DNA of 15,147 nucleotides from Stramonita haemastoma (GCA_030674155.1 CM060334.1:29857417-29872563); one strand, 5' to 3'. Counted from the first letter of the stretch, positions 1 to 7,134 are shown. The notes: generated by a model from the letters alone, not told the origin. Made by a program: numbers and translations.

Positions 1-442
1 GAGAAAACTACTGCTGGCAAATGTGTAGGTGATATAATATTTTTATCATTTTGCAATCCTCCTATATCGATAAACGCACCTGGACCCCCCACCCTCCCCC
101 CCAACACACACACACACCTTCTACTTCTTTCCATCCTCCCTCCCCATGCTGTAGTATCCTCACCCACCCACCCCCACTCAAAAATCGTCTCAATTTGCAG
201 ATTAGTCGATGCAATAACAAAAAGCAGGGAGGTTGGGGGGGGGGGGGGAGAGTAGGGAAGGGAGATAATGAGGGGAAACGTTTACCTGTGAAAGTCAAAC
301 GGAAAGGCAAGCATGCGCGAAAGATTGTTATCTTCCTTCGTAGGGTTCGGCCCTTTGTTATTAAAACAGGGAGTTGAGAGACGACTATCGAGACTCGGGG
401 AGTTTGGGGGGCGGGGGGGGGGGGTAGAGAGGGATTTAGGGG

Positions 443-445
<3 letters not shown>
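1..445. other. unannotated G/C-skewed stretch with poly-G runs
   Basis: No gene is visible. The stretch holds a C/A-rich segment at about 85-180 and a run of 14 G at 235-248. A second G-rich block (G6-C-G12) lies at about 404-424. Open frames here are low-complexity translations (Pro/His-rich or Gly-rich) on both strands with no recognisable domain. The G runs could form G-quadruplexes, but homopolymers of this kind are also prone to assembly length error. Confidence 0.6.

Positions 446-515
<70 letters not shown>
446..515. repeat. (AG)n microsatellite, about 35 units
   Basis: Uninterrupted AG dinucleotide array of about 70 bp. It is a homopurine tract on the plus strand, able in principle to form triplex (H-DNA). 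The Glu-Arg open frame through it is a by-product of the dinucleotide. Confidence 0.97.
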
Positions 516-518
<3 letters not shown>

Positions 519-552
519 GATGAGGGACTACATTATTGACGTACACAGTTGA

Positions 553-610
553 CAAAGAGATAGTTATCAGTGTTTAGAATTCAGGCTGTTATGGTACAGT
601 GTTATCCTCC

Positions 611-642
<32 letters not shown>

Positions 643-905
643 AGTGCATGCAATTATTTGTGTTCGCCAACAACGCGTTTTACATCGAATTTCGCCGGGA
701 ACAAATCTCTTTGTTGCCGTGGGTTCTTTTACTTGTGTTGAATGTGTGTTCCACACATGATTTTGGCTTCTTGTTTTCACCCTAACAAAAATTATTGGCC
801 AATCATAGTCTAGTGAAGAGGGGAGTGGAGGTTCCAGGTGGGGATTTGAACCGTGGTCTCTTGTTTTCTAAAGGGGTACATTACCTCTAGACCACCGAAC
901 CGAAC
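553..905 (-). mobile_element. family D tRNA-derived SINE, minus strand
   Basis: Read on the minus strand from 905. The head contains an A-box-like GGTCTAGAGG (about 885-894) and a B-box-like GGTTCAAATCC (843-853). The first five head bases GGTTC can pair with GAACC at 831-835, as a tRNA acceptor stem would. The cloverleaf is otherwise degenerate, so this is a tRNA-derived SINE head and not a working tRNA gene. Downstream on the minus strand (about 680-735) is the block AAAAGAACCCACGGCAACAA followed by TTGTTCCCGGCGAAATTC. From memory I recognise this as a widespread molluscan SINE body, but it was not searched. The 31-base C run at 612-642 (G on the SINE strand) lies inside the element. Weak similarity resumes beyond it at about 560-590 (CAGCCTGAATTC), so the poly-G seems to have expanded within the SINE. 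The 3' limit is uncertain. Confidence 0.68.
612..642. repeat. 31-base C homopolymer
   Basis: An uninterrupted run of 31 C, preceded by CCTCCT. It could form an i-motif or, on the other strand, a G-quadruplex. Exact length in the assembly should be treated with caution. Confidence 0.9.
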
Positions 906-974
906 TACTATGGACATCTAAGGAATTAATGTATTGTACACTTTTTCTGATGACCCCCAAAAATTATTGAACTG

Positions 975-1207
975 TCAAAATCAGTTCCGCCTTTGAGAAG
1001 AGTGAGCCAATCATGTCGGCAAGAACAGATGACAAAAATACATAGACTACATATAAAAAAAAAAGCACATTGTGTCAGGATGTCGTGTGTAGACATCCTC
1101 TCCGAAGTCGAAATGTGGCTACTTTAATGGTGGGCAGGAACGTCAGCGTACATAAAAATCTCACCATTGGTGAACCTTAGAGTTCTAGCTGAGGAATGAA
1201 AAAAAAA
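975..1207 (+). mobile_element. 5'-truncated family A SINE with module C 3' end and A-tail
   Basis: From about 981 the sequence follows the family A body (CAGTTCCGCCTTTGAGAAGAGTG, then GAACAGATGACAAAAATACAT at about 1023-1043, written here in two overlapping short pieces only for the match: AGTTCCGCC and GAACAGATGACA). It then passes at about 1083 through GTGTGTAGACATC into module C (CTCCGAAGTCGAAATGTGGC at 1100-1119, CTCACCATTGGTGAACC at 1161-1177). It ends in GAGGAATGAAAAAAAAAGGG. The tRNA-like head and the GTCCTTCGGATGAGAC core are missing. The same body-to-module junction occurs on the minus strand at about 2190 and 9280, which shows this is one composite element and not two neighbouring insertions. 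Confidence 0.74.
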
Positions 1208-1740
1208 GGGAACAGTATGCCTCATATTTCAGAAGAAGAAAAAAAATCAAAGGTGGTTCAGATTCTCAAGTTCCTTCGTATTCAACCCTTTTTCCCCAGT
1301 GGGAATGCCGGGGACCTGTCAGTAAAAATATCATCCCGCACTTTCTGCAAATTCTGTGCTAGAAGTTCCCTCTTTTCTATCCCTCTCTTTGTTTCCGCCT
1401 TGTTCCTTTTCTTTCTGTCACCTCCTTCTTATCTACTTTTTGCCTTCTTTGATCCATTCTCCTGCATTTTTTTCTTTTCCAGAATAGTCTTGAAATTTTT
1501 CAGTTCTTTCCCCAAGCTGAAGTCAGATGCTGCTGGGCCTGACTTGTCAGGCGCTTAACGGCAACATGACGCATTTTCGCTCATGTGACAGGTAACAGTA
1601 GTTGCTGTCTTAGTGTTCGACGAAAAAGAGGAACATTCATTCATCAACCGTTTTCCTTCATATTCAAGCGTTTTGCTAAGTAAACATTCCGATACCTTTG
1701 CTCTGTTGCTGGATGTGTGGCAAGACGTTGTTTGGCAGAA
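1208..1740. other. unique-looking stretch, pyrimidine-rich in the middle
   Basis: I see no convincing gene. About 1365-1515 is T/C-rich on the plus strand and yields a Phe/Ser/Leu-rich open frame that I take as compositional. About 1555-1735 is of ordinary complexity with no motif I recognise. Confidence 0.45.
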
Positions 1741-1806
1741 AGGTGGTATGGGTGGGGTGGGTAGGTAGGGTGGGGTGGGGTAGGTAGGGTGGGTGGGGTA
1801 GGTTCG
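1741..1806 (+). repeat. G3-4T(A) minisatellite-like block, G-quadruplex candidate
   Basis: An imperfect repetition of GGGTGGGGTGGGTAGGTA-type units, with more than ten G-runs of two to four bases separated by single T or TA. On the plus strand it satisfies the usual four-run G-quadruplex pattern many times over. It is not a clean telomere repeat: the spacing is irregular and TTAGGG is absent. Confidence 0.8.
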
Positions 1807-2079
1807 TGGCAGGCGACAGCTGCAAATCACCCGGGGTATCTGTTGGCTGGCTGACGTGTCAATTGCTGTTTACCCAGACCCTGTTCCTGCCTTTGCGCTG
1901 TTTTGCCTGTTTCGGCGGTGCGGGTTCGTGTGAGGTGTACCCCCAAGTCAAAGTTACCCACGGACAGAAAGAGAAATATTGGGGTGGGGGTGGGGGATAT
2001 TGGTGTTTTGTTTTATTTTGATTTGATTTAGAATTGGGAGAACAATTATAATATTTAAAAGAAAGTTCCTGTTATATGA
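1807..2079. other. unique-looking stretch
   Basis: No gene recognised. There is a G-rich patch at about 1980-1996 (GGGGTGGGGGTGGGGG). The rest is ordinary sequence leading into the oligo-T that marks the tail of the next minus-strand SINE. Confidence 0.4.
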
Positions 2080-2491
2080 TTTTTTTTTCCGTTCCAAGTG
2101 GCAAGAGATCGGAGGTGATACGGTGATATTTTTGCGTATGCAACCGTTGTTTGCCCACCATGAAGGCGGCTGCATTCCGACTTCGGAGATGATGTCTAAA
2201 CACGACAGCAGTGTGCCCTACAGTTTTTTGTTTGCTTTTGCTTTGGGGTGGTTATTCTTTTTTATCCGTTCTTACCTGTACGAATGGCATATTCCCCCGA
2301 AAGGCAAAAACAGGTTTTAACGTGTGTGTGAGCTGTTTTGCATGCGTTCACACAAGGGACCTGGTTTATAGTCTCATCCGAAGGACTTCCAGGGGAGTTG
2401 AGTTAATATTGATGATATCTCCAGGGCAAAAATCCTCTTGAACGGCGTCACGGTGGTGGCTCGATCCTGGGGCATCAGACCACTAGGCTAC
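2080..2491 (-). mobile_element. full-length family A SINE with module C 3' end, minus strand
   Basis: Read from 2491 on the minus strand. The A box TAGCCTAGTGG lies at about 2480-2490 and matches the pol III consensus. The B-box position (about 2433-2443, GTTCAAGAGG) has decayed. The core GTCCTTCGGATGAGAC lies at about 2371-2386, followed by TATAAACCAGGTCC. The body runs through the positions equivalent to CCTGTTCCGC and GGGAACAGATGAC in other copies. It then joins module C through GTGTTTAGACATC at about 2190-2202, followed by CTCCGAAGTCGGAATGC. It ends at GGAACGG plus an A-tail of nine (oligo-T at 2080-2088). The head abuts a C run and the (CA)n array. About 410 bp. No clear target-site duplication, which may be hidden by the microsatellite. 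Confidence 0.83.
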
Positions 2492-2507
2492 CCCCCCCCC
2501 TTACACA

Positions 2508-2567
<60 letters not shown>

Positions 2568-2587
2568 CACACACACACACACACACA
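2492..2587. repeat. poly-C plus (CA)n microsatellite
   Basis: A C run of about 10 is followed by a long CA array with a few ACCACA and ACAACAC interruptions. It directly abuts the 5' (head) end of the minus-strand SINE. Confidence 0.95.
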
Positions 2588-2854
2588 TCTTCCTAGTAAC
2601 ATGATTTTAAACAGCACACAAATTAGATTTGTCAGGAAAGACGTAAATAAGTAAGGTGGTGTTCCCAGCTCTAACCTAACCCCAGGGGTTAGCTGGTTTA
2701 TAAGTTAGTACTCATTGTAAAAACTTACACTTCATTGTTCGCTCAGCGCTCAATAAAAAAATTTCTGGTTTTTCTTAGAACGCACGGTTTGTTTGGGTTG
2801 TTGTTGGGTTTTTTTTGGATGTTTTAAAAAAGTAAAGGTGTCCAATAACCTGTG
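2588..2854. other. unique-looking spacer
   Basis: No gene or repeat recognised. It contains AATAAA at about 2751 and a T/G-rich patch at 2783-2820. Confidence 0.35.
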
Positions 2855-3100
2855 CGATTGTTGGGGGGCCAGGCGTCAGAGACTTCAGCTTCTCCAGGGG
2901 CAAGCATATTGAGGGCGGCACCCATCTCCTCACCCTCGCTGCTTTACCTTCCCTGTCCCTAAAGAGGGCAGTAAGGTACCCATTGACAGCTGGATGAACT
3001 GGTGGAGTGTACTGAAGCCAGTGTACGCAAACGGTCACCCATCTACTTGGTAACCTCGCTCTTGGCAAAGCGAGTGCTCTGACTACTGTATTGCTTTTAG
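2855..3100 (-). mobile_element. SINE-like element H with 5S/tRNA-like head, minus strand
   Basis: Read on the minus strand from about 3100. CAGAGCACTCGCT, TTGCC, AAGAGCGAGG holds a perfect 6-bp stem (CTCGCT with AGCGAG) like a tRNA anticodon arm. Just after it, GATGGGTGACCG (about 3036-3047) resembles the 3' part of the 5S rRNA internal control region (GATGGGAGACCG). The body continues through GGGTACCTTACTGCCCTC and AGGGACAGGGAAGGTAAAGC to CTGACGCCTGGCC near 2870. I recall this body as a repeat in mollusc genomic sequence, but there is only one copy in this window. A 98-residue open frame runs through it and I take that as chance. Confidence 0.5.
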
Positions 3101-3107
3101 CGGGAGC

Positions 3108-3140
3108 CTTGATAGCCGTATTCCGACTTCGGAGAGTTTA
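3108..3140 (-). repeat. short module C fragment, minus strand
   Basis: On the minus strand CTCCGAAGTCGGAATACGGC matches the start of the 3' module shared by the family A SINEs at 1100, 2190 and 9280. The fragment stops after about 30 bp. It sits immediately before the head of element H. Confidence 0.55.
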
Positions 3141-3252
3141 TGTTTTGGTTTTGTTAATGGTTTGGGTGTTGTTGTTTTCTTTTAGGGGGGAGGGGTAGGG
3201 GGTGAGTAGATGATGGAGAGGGAGGGAGGTAATAAACGTGTTTTGAAGGGTC

Positions 3253-3276
3253 AGTGTGTGTGTGTGTGTGTGTGTT
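3253..3276. repeat. short (GT)n microsatellite
   Basis: A GT array of about 24 bp. A run of 9 G and purine-rich DNA with further G runs (about 3287-3410) follow. Nothing gene-like is seen between 3141 and 3470. Confidence 0.9.
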
Positions 3277-3474
3277 TTAATTTTGAAAGGGGGGGGGATT
3301 TTTATATGTGTGTTGTTGTCTTTTTAGGAAGGGGAGGGGGTAAAAACAGGAGTAGTTCTAGGATGTAAAAAAAAGGAGGGGGGGGGGGGAAGGGAGGGGG
3401 GCCAGAGGGGGACAGGAAAGACCAAATCTGGTAAATTGGAACCACAGGCCATGCCATAAATTGATTGATCCAAG

Positions 3475-3576
3475 GTGTGCGTGTGTGTGTGTGTGTGTGT
3501 GTGCGTGCGTGCGTGTGTGTGTGTGAGAGAGAGAGAGTGTGTGTGTGTATGTATGCGTGCGTGCGTGCGTGCGTGC

Positions 3577-3609
<33 letters not shown>

Positions 3610-3641
3610 CGCGCGCGCGTGTGTGTGTGTTTGTGTGTGTA
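3475..3641. repeat. compound GT/GCGT/GA/CG alternating tract
   Basis: Arrays of (GT)n, (GCGT)n, (GA)n and (GC)n in succession. Positions 3537-3630 are strictly alternating purine-pyrimidine for about 94 bp, including about 20 bp of pure GC at 3600-3619. That is the classic composition for Z-DNA. The His/Thr/Ala/Arg and Cys/Val open frames on the two strands are translations of these repeats. Confidence 0.95.
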
Positions 3642-3812
3642 AGTCTGCAACTAGTTTAGTACACGTGTGTTTGCAATATGTGTGAGTGCGTTTATTGCAC
3701 AAGATTTTTTTTTTCCTCCCGGGGAGGGAAAAACAGATGTGGTAGGATGACGGAAATGTGGTACCGATCACACCCCCCTCGTGTCTTTCAGCACTCCTTG
3801 AATAAACATGCA

Positions 3813-3860
3813 GTGCCTTGCCTTGCCTCGCCTCGCCTTGCCTTGCCTTGCCTTGCTTGG
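3813..3860. repeat. (CCTTG)n pentanucleotide repeat
   Basis: About nine units of CCTTG with CCTCG variants. Confidence 0.9.
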
Positions 3861-3979
3861 TAGCCCTCTTTGTTTTTGCTCTCCACTGGAAGTTTAGCGC
3901 ATATGGCACTTTTCTGTTCTATTCGTTTCTTACCTTTTATTATATTATTATTCTCAATAGGCTACTACGGCTAGTCCAG

Positions 3980-4010
3980 TCCAGCCCCTACTACTATACT
4001 ATACTATACC
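3980..4010. repeat. short (ACTAT)n repeat
   Basis: CTACTACTATACTATACTAT: about four ACTAT units preceded by CTA repeats. Confidence 0.75.
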
Positions 4011-4036
4011 CCTCAAATCCCTCTGGTTTTGTTTTT

Positions 4037-4178
4037 TGGTTTGTCTCTGTCTCTTTCTCGTTCAGTCTCTTGTTTCTCTGTGTGTTAATGTCTCTCTCTC
4101 TCTCTTTTTCTCTCACTTTGTCTATCTCTGTCTCTGTATGTGTCTGTCTGTCTTTCTCTGTCTGTCTGTCTGTCTCTC

Positions 4179-4253
<75 letters not shown>
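4037..4253. repeat. (CT)n with (CTGT)n interruptions
   Basis: A polypyrimidine-rich array with CTGT and TGTCTG interruptions in its first half. It becomes a pure TC array of about 70 bp at 4182-4253. It directly abuts the 5' end of the full-length plus-strand SINE. Confidence 0.95.
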
Positions 4254-4259
<6 letters not shown>

Positions 4260-4611
4260 GGGGACGCAATAGCCTAGTGGTCAGAACATTGCGCTGGCAA
4301 TTTGACGACCCGGGTTCGAGTCCGGTCGAGGAGATTTTTTCTCCTGGAGTTAACATCAGTGCTGACTCCACTCTCCCCAAAAGTCCTTCGGATGAGACTT
4401 TAAAACCGAGGCTCTGTGTGCGAACGCACGCAGAACATCTTGCGCACACGTTAAATCCTGTTCCGCTTTTCGTAAGAGGAGGCCATCGTGTGCCTGTGGG
4501 AACAGATGACATTTACAAAACTGCATACACACGGGGACTGGATGTAAAAAAGCACAAGAGTGCTTATTCCATTATCCTCGATATAAAAGAATAAATAAAT
4601 TAATCAATCAA
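4254..4611 (+). mobile_element. full-length family A tRNA-derived SINE, plus strand
   Basis: The best-preserved SINE in the window. The A box TAGCCTAGTGG (4270-4280) and B box GGTTCGAGTCC (4313-4323) match the pol III consensus, with spacing of about 43 bp. The core GTCCTTCGGATGAGAC lies at about 4383-4398. The body contains GCGAACGCACGCAGAACATC (4420-4439), CCTGTTCCGC and GGGAACAGATGAC. This copy ends with GCTTATTCCATTATCCTCG and an A/T-rich tail of AATAAA and TCAA repeats (about 4585-4611), so it lacks module C. It is flanked by (CT)n on the left and CTCTCTT on the right. That fits insertion into a CT microsatellite with an undetectable target duplication. It is transcribed, if at all, by RNA polymerase III from the internal boxes. 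A 258-residue open frame crossing the CT array and this SINE is a by-product. Confidence 0.88.
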
Positions 4612-4622
4612 TCTCTCTCTTG

Positions 4623-4715
4623 TATTATGGACTCGTAAGTTTATTCATATGGGCGCGTAGATATTATCCCTTAATGGACGTGTAGATTTCTCTATATGGG
4701 TACATAGATCATGTG
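4623..4715 (+). repeat. degenerate ~23-bp array, left block
   Basis: About four units of 21-24 bp beginning TATGG, with a CG-containing core: TATGGACTCGTAAG, TATGGGCGCGTAGATATTAT, AATGGACGTGTAGATT, TATGGGTACATAGATC. The block 4623-4709 is closely similar to 5253-5345, so it is a displaced part of the longer array to the right. Confidence 0.75.
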
Positions 4716-4725
4716 TTCTAAACCT

Positions 4726-4792
4726 GCATGAAATTCAGGCCGCTCTCCCCGGAGAGAGCGCGTCGCCACAAGTGCAGCGCCACCCACTTGAG
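4726..4792 (-). mobile_element. family D SINE 3' fragment, minus strand
   Basis: On the minus strand: GTGGCGCTGCACTTGTGGCG, ACGCGCTCTC, CGGGGAGAGCGGCC, TGAATTTCATG. I recall a 3' part of the AAAAGAACCCACGG SINE family with GTGGCGCTG, GCGACGCGCTCTCC, GGAGAGCAGCC and GAATTTC in this order. CTCTCCCCGGAGAG is itself a small hairpin. Only about 65 bp remain. Confidence 0.6.
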
Positions 4793-4816
4793 GTCCATTG
4801 AGGTCTGCCTTTTTTA

Positions 4817-4915
4817 CCCCCCGAAAGATTTTTTTAAAATAACATTATTTTATTCTCCCCGACACCGAAGTGTCGGAGGGAATAAGTGTTATTTTAAAGT
4901 CTTTCGGGGGGGGGG
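4817..4915. repeat. 99-bp imperfect palindrome (foldback/MITE-like)
   Basis: The left arm (4817-4865) starts CCCCCCGAAAGA and ends GACAC. A four-base loop CGAA follows (4866-4869). The right arm (4870-4915) starts GTGTC and ends TCTTTCGGGGGG. The outer 12 bp and inner 5 bp of the stem are perfect, and AAAATAACA pairs with TGTTATTTT. The rest has small mismatches and a length difference in the T run. No protein is encoded. It is the size and shape of a small foldback or MITE-type element, but I cannot assign a family or a target duplication. Confidence 0.8.
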
Positions 4916-5140
4916 GGGAAAGACAAGAAAGAGGTGACAGGAAGAAAAGGAACAAGGCAGAAACAAAGAGAGGGATCGAAAAGATAGAACTCCTAGCCCA
5001 GAATTTCCAGAAGGTGGGGATGCTGTTTATACTGACAGGCCCCCGGTATCCTCAGAGAGAAGGGCTGTTTCCATCGAGTGGATGCCAAACATTTTGACAG
5101 TCTTTTCCTTTCGTCGTCTTGTACTCTTCTTAAGGTCTCT
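4916..5140. other. unique-looking spacer inside the degenerate array
   Basis: No gene or repeat recognised. Purine-rich at 4918-4985, then ordinary sequence. Together with the SINE fragment and palindrome it separates the two parts of the 23-bp array. Confidence 0.4.
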
Positions 5141-5640
5141 TATACGGGCGCGTGAATTCTGTTTAAGGGCGCGTTGGTGTTATCAGTATTATGGACCCGT
5201 AAATAACTATGTGGGCGTGTATATATTATGTACGTGCGCATAGATGTTACTCGTATTATGGACTCGTGAGTTTATTCATATGGGCGTGTAGATATTATCC
5301 CTAAATGGAAGTGTAGAATTCTCTATAATTATGGGTGCATATATAATATATGGCTGCACCTGCATTATGTATGTATGTATATTCTCTGTAAAAACAGCAC
5401 ATAAATAATCTGTATGGGTATGTAAATATTGTCTCTGTAAGGACACATAGAGATCTTTACATGGGCGCATAGACATAATTTGCGTGTCGATATTTCTGTA
5501 TGAGTGTGTAGGTATTATATGTATATGGGCGCGTAGGTAGTTTCTCTGTATGAACACAGTGCTCTGTAAAGGGGCGCGTCTCAAGGGACGCGTAAAAATC
5601 ATCTCTACGTGAACGCGCATGCAGTCGTAAGTGTGCATTC
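5141..5640 (+). repeat. degenerate ~23-bp minisatellite with GCGCGTAG core, main block
   Basis: A long run of diverged units, mostly 20-26 bp. They start TATGG/TAAGG, carry a core like GGGCGCGTAG or GGACTCGTAA, and end in A/T-rich sequence such as ATATTATCTCTG. Clear examples are GGGCGCGTGAATTCTG (about 5146), GGGCGTGTATATATTATG, GGGCGTGTAGATATTATCCC (about 5283), ATGGGTATGTAAATATTG, ATGGGCGCATAGACATAA, ATGGGCGCGTAGGTAG (about 5525) and GGGACGCGTAAAAATC. Units fade into ordinary sequence after about 5640. A 161-residue minus-strand open frame overlaps it, and I take that as chance because the array period is not a multiple of three. Confidence 0.72.
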
Positions 5641-5771
5641 CCCGTCCGTACATATATGAGAGTGGGCCGTTTATCTTGCTGCGTGTCTGCATGTCGGTGG
5701 TGTGCCATGTGTGTACATGAAAGCACACAATTCTGAAGTCTAGATATGTTGTGCGTGACATGCGGGCGCGA

Positions 5772-5860
5772 ATGTCAAAGTCAAAGTCAAAAGTTTATTT
5801 CCAGATGGTACATTAAGTAAGCAATAAATTTGCTTTTTTTCATCAAGCCATCTATCTCGC
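5772..5860 (-). mobile_element. retroposon 3' end with (TTTGAC)n tail, minus strand
   Basis: On the minus strand the sequence reads CTGGAAATAAACTTTTGAC, then TTTGACTTTGACA: an A/T-rich 3' end with about three TTTGAC units, the style of tail seen on some LINEs and their SINEs. Upstream on the minus strand, to about 5950, is A/T-rich sequence that may belong to it. No reverse transcriptase coding is visible. Confidence 0.45.
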
Positions 5861-6031
5861 AAAAAAAAAACCAACAAAAAGCCTACTAAACAAAAAACAG
5901 ACAAACTAAATATGATACAGCAATCAGGCAACCAAAATGCAACCAAAAAACCCCACCCAGAATATATTAGCTACAACATTGTTACAACTGATAACAACAA
6001 AATAAAACTGAAAAGGAACTAAAGAAAATGC

Positions 6032-6038
6032 AATAATA

Positions 6039-6112
<74 letters not shown>
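6032..6112. repeat. (AAT)n microsatellite, about 27 units
   Basis: A trinucleotide array with a single AGT interruption near 6041. It gives poly-Ile and poly-Tyr translations on the minus strand. Confidence 0.97.
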
Positions 6113-6113
<1 letters not shown>

Positions 6114-6141
6114 CACTGTAATACACACTCTTTCACGTAGG

Positions 6142-6142
<1 letters not shown>

Positions 6143-6220
<78 letters not shown>
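6143..6220. repeat. (TG)n microsatellite
   Basis: About 37 TG units ending in TGCGTG. Only about 30 bp separate it from the (AAT)n array. Confidence 0.97.
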
Positions 6221-6358
6221 CTTTGACATGACACAAGAGACATAACTTTAGAAACAAAGACAATCCTGGCAGGACACTGGCTAAAGGAAAAATATTAATG
6301 TCCAGAAGTCCAGTTTCACTTCTAGTTCTCTTTTCCCATTAGGATTTAACAACCAACT

Positions 6359-6359
6359 G

Positions 6360-6442
<83 letters not shown>

Positions 6443-6443
6443 G

Positions 6444-6486
<43 letters not shown>

Positions 6487-6522
6487 GTAGTGTGTGTGTG
6501 TGTGTTGTGTAGTGTGTGTGTA
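6359..6522. repeat. (TG)n array with repeated CTGTGTAGTG interruptions
   Basis: A TG array interrupted at about 6439, 6482 and 6504 by nearly the same 10-mer (CTGTGTAGTG twice, TTGTGTAGTG once). This suggests that blocks of TG plus the interruption were duplicated as a unit. Confidence 0.93.
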
Positions 6523-7134
6523 GCTGGCTCCTATGGTTATAGCGACTACTGGCGTATGTACGCACGCGCATTGCATGAGGTTTGCGTGGCTGTACCGGTT
6601 GGGTAGACTGTGAACACTTTTTTTTTTCCATTGGGAGAAAGATGGCCACGTTGCTGCTATGTTTGTTTGACAAGAAGGCAAATTACTGGTGTTATAAACC
6701 AAAATTTGTTGGATTTTCGCCGAAGTTTTCAAGTAAGTAGGATTTGTTATATCCCGAAATGTGTATTATATGTGCGTTAGAGTTTGTCTTTGACGTAGAA
6801 TTGAACAGTTTTTATCATTGTGTCTGCACTGTTGAGGACAGCGCTTTTCTTTCTCCGTGTTCCCTCTCGTGTAATGGCCGCGAGTCTGGGGGGGGCTTTT
6901 CATAGAAAAGTCACCGTGATAATTCCGCTTTTAAGGTCTGAAAATTATTTCCTATAATATTTTAAAGCTTCTATCATACTTTATCTGTAGATCCCCCTCC
7001 CCCTATTTTCTCAATGTTGACTTGACTTTTCCTTCGTTTCTGGTTTCTCAGTCAGCTTGTATACCTTTGGCAAGAAGGCCTACGCCATTTAAGAACCCAC
7101 TCTCCAGTGGCCTGTCACGGGTTACCAGGTTAGG
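6523..7134. other. unique-looking stretch with one weak exon candidate
   Basis: This is one of the few stretches without obvious repeats. At 6642 an ATG in the context AAAGATGG opens 32 codons (MATLLLCLFDKK...). A strong donor-like CAAGTAAGT lies at 6730-6738, inside the last codons, so it could be a first coding exon of about 91 nt (6642-6732). There is no homology I recognise and no promoter evidence. About 7065-7135 may be a decayed SINE head leading into the next element. Confidence 0.2.

Noticed and set aside
831..905. Functional tRNA gene on the minus strand
   Set aside because: Five acceptor pairs form, but the T-arm does not pair properly and the SINE body follows directly.
1741..1806. 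Interstitial telomere repeat
   Set aside because: The GGGTGGGG/TAGG pattern is irregular and TTAGGG units are absent.
2775..3068. 97-residue minus-strand protein
   Set aside because: It lies within a SINE-like element and starts within its head. No known motif.
3358..3909. 183-residue minus-strand open frame rich in His-Thr
   Set aside because: It is the translation of the GT/GCGT arrays and flanking G runs.
4264..4335. Functional tRNA gene
   Set aside because: Good A and B boxes, but the anticodon and acceptor arms do not fold as a proper cloverleaf and the sequence continues into a SINE body repeated elsewhere.
3818..4594. 258-residue plus-strand open frame
   Set aside because: It translates a CCTTG repeat, a long CT array (poly Leu-Ser) and then the full-length SINE. 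No protein-like composition outside those parts.
5276..5761. 161-residue minus-strand open frame of fairly normal composition
   Set aside because: It runs antisense through the degenerate 23-bp array, whose spacing is irregular and not in frame. No domain, splice signal or codon pattern supports it.
5924..6263. Poly-Ile and poly-Tyr/His-Thr frames
   Set aside because: Products of the (AAT)n and (TG)n arrays.
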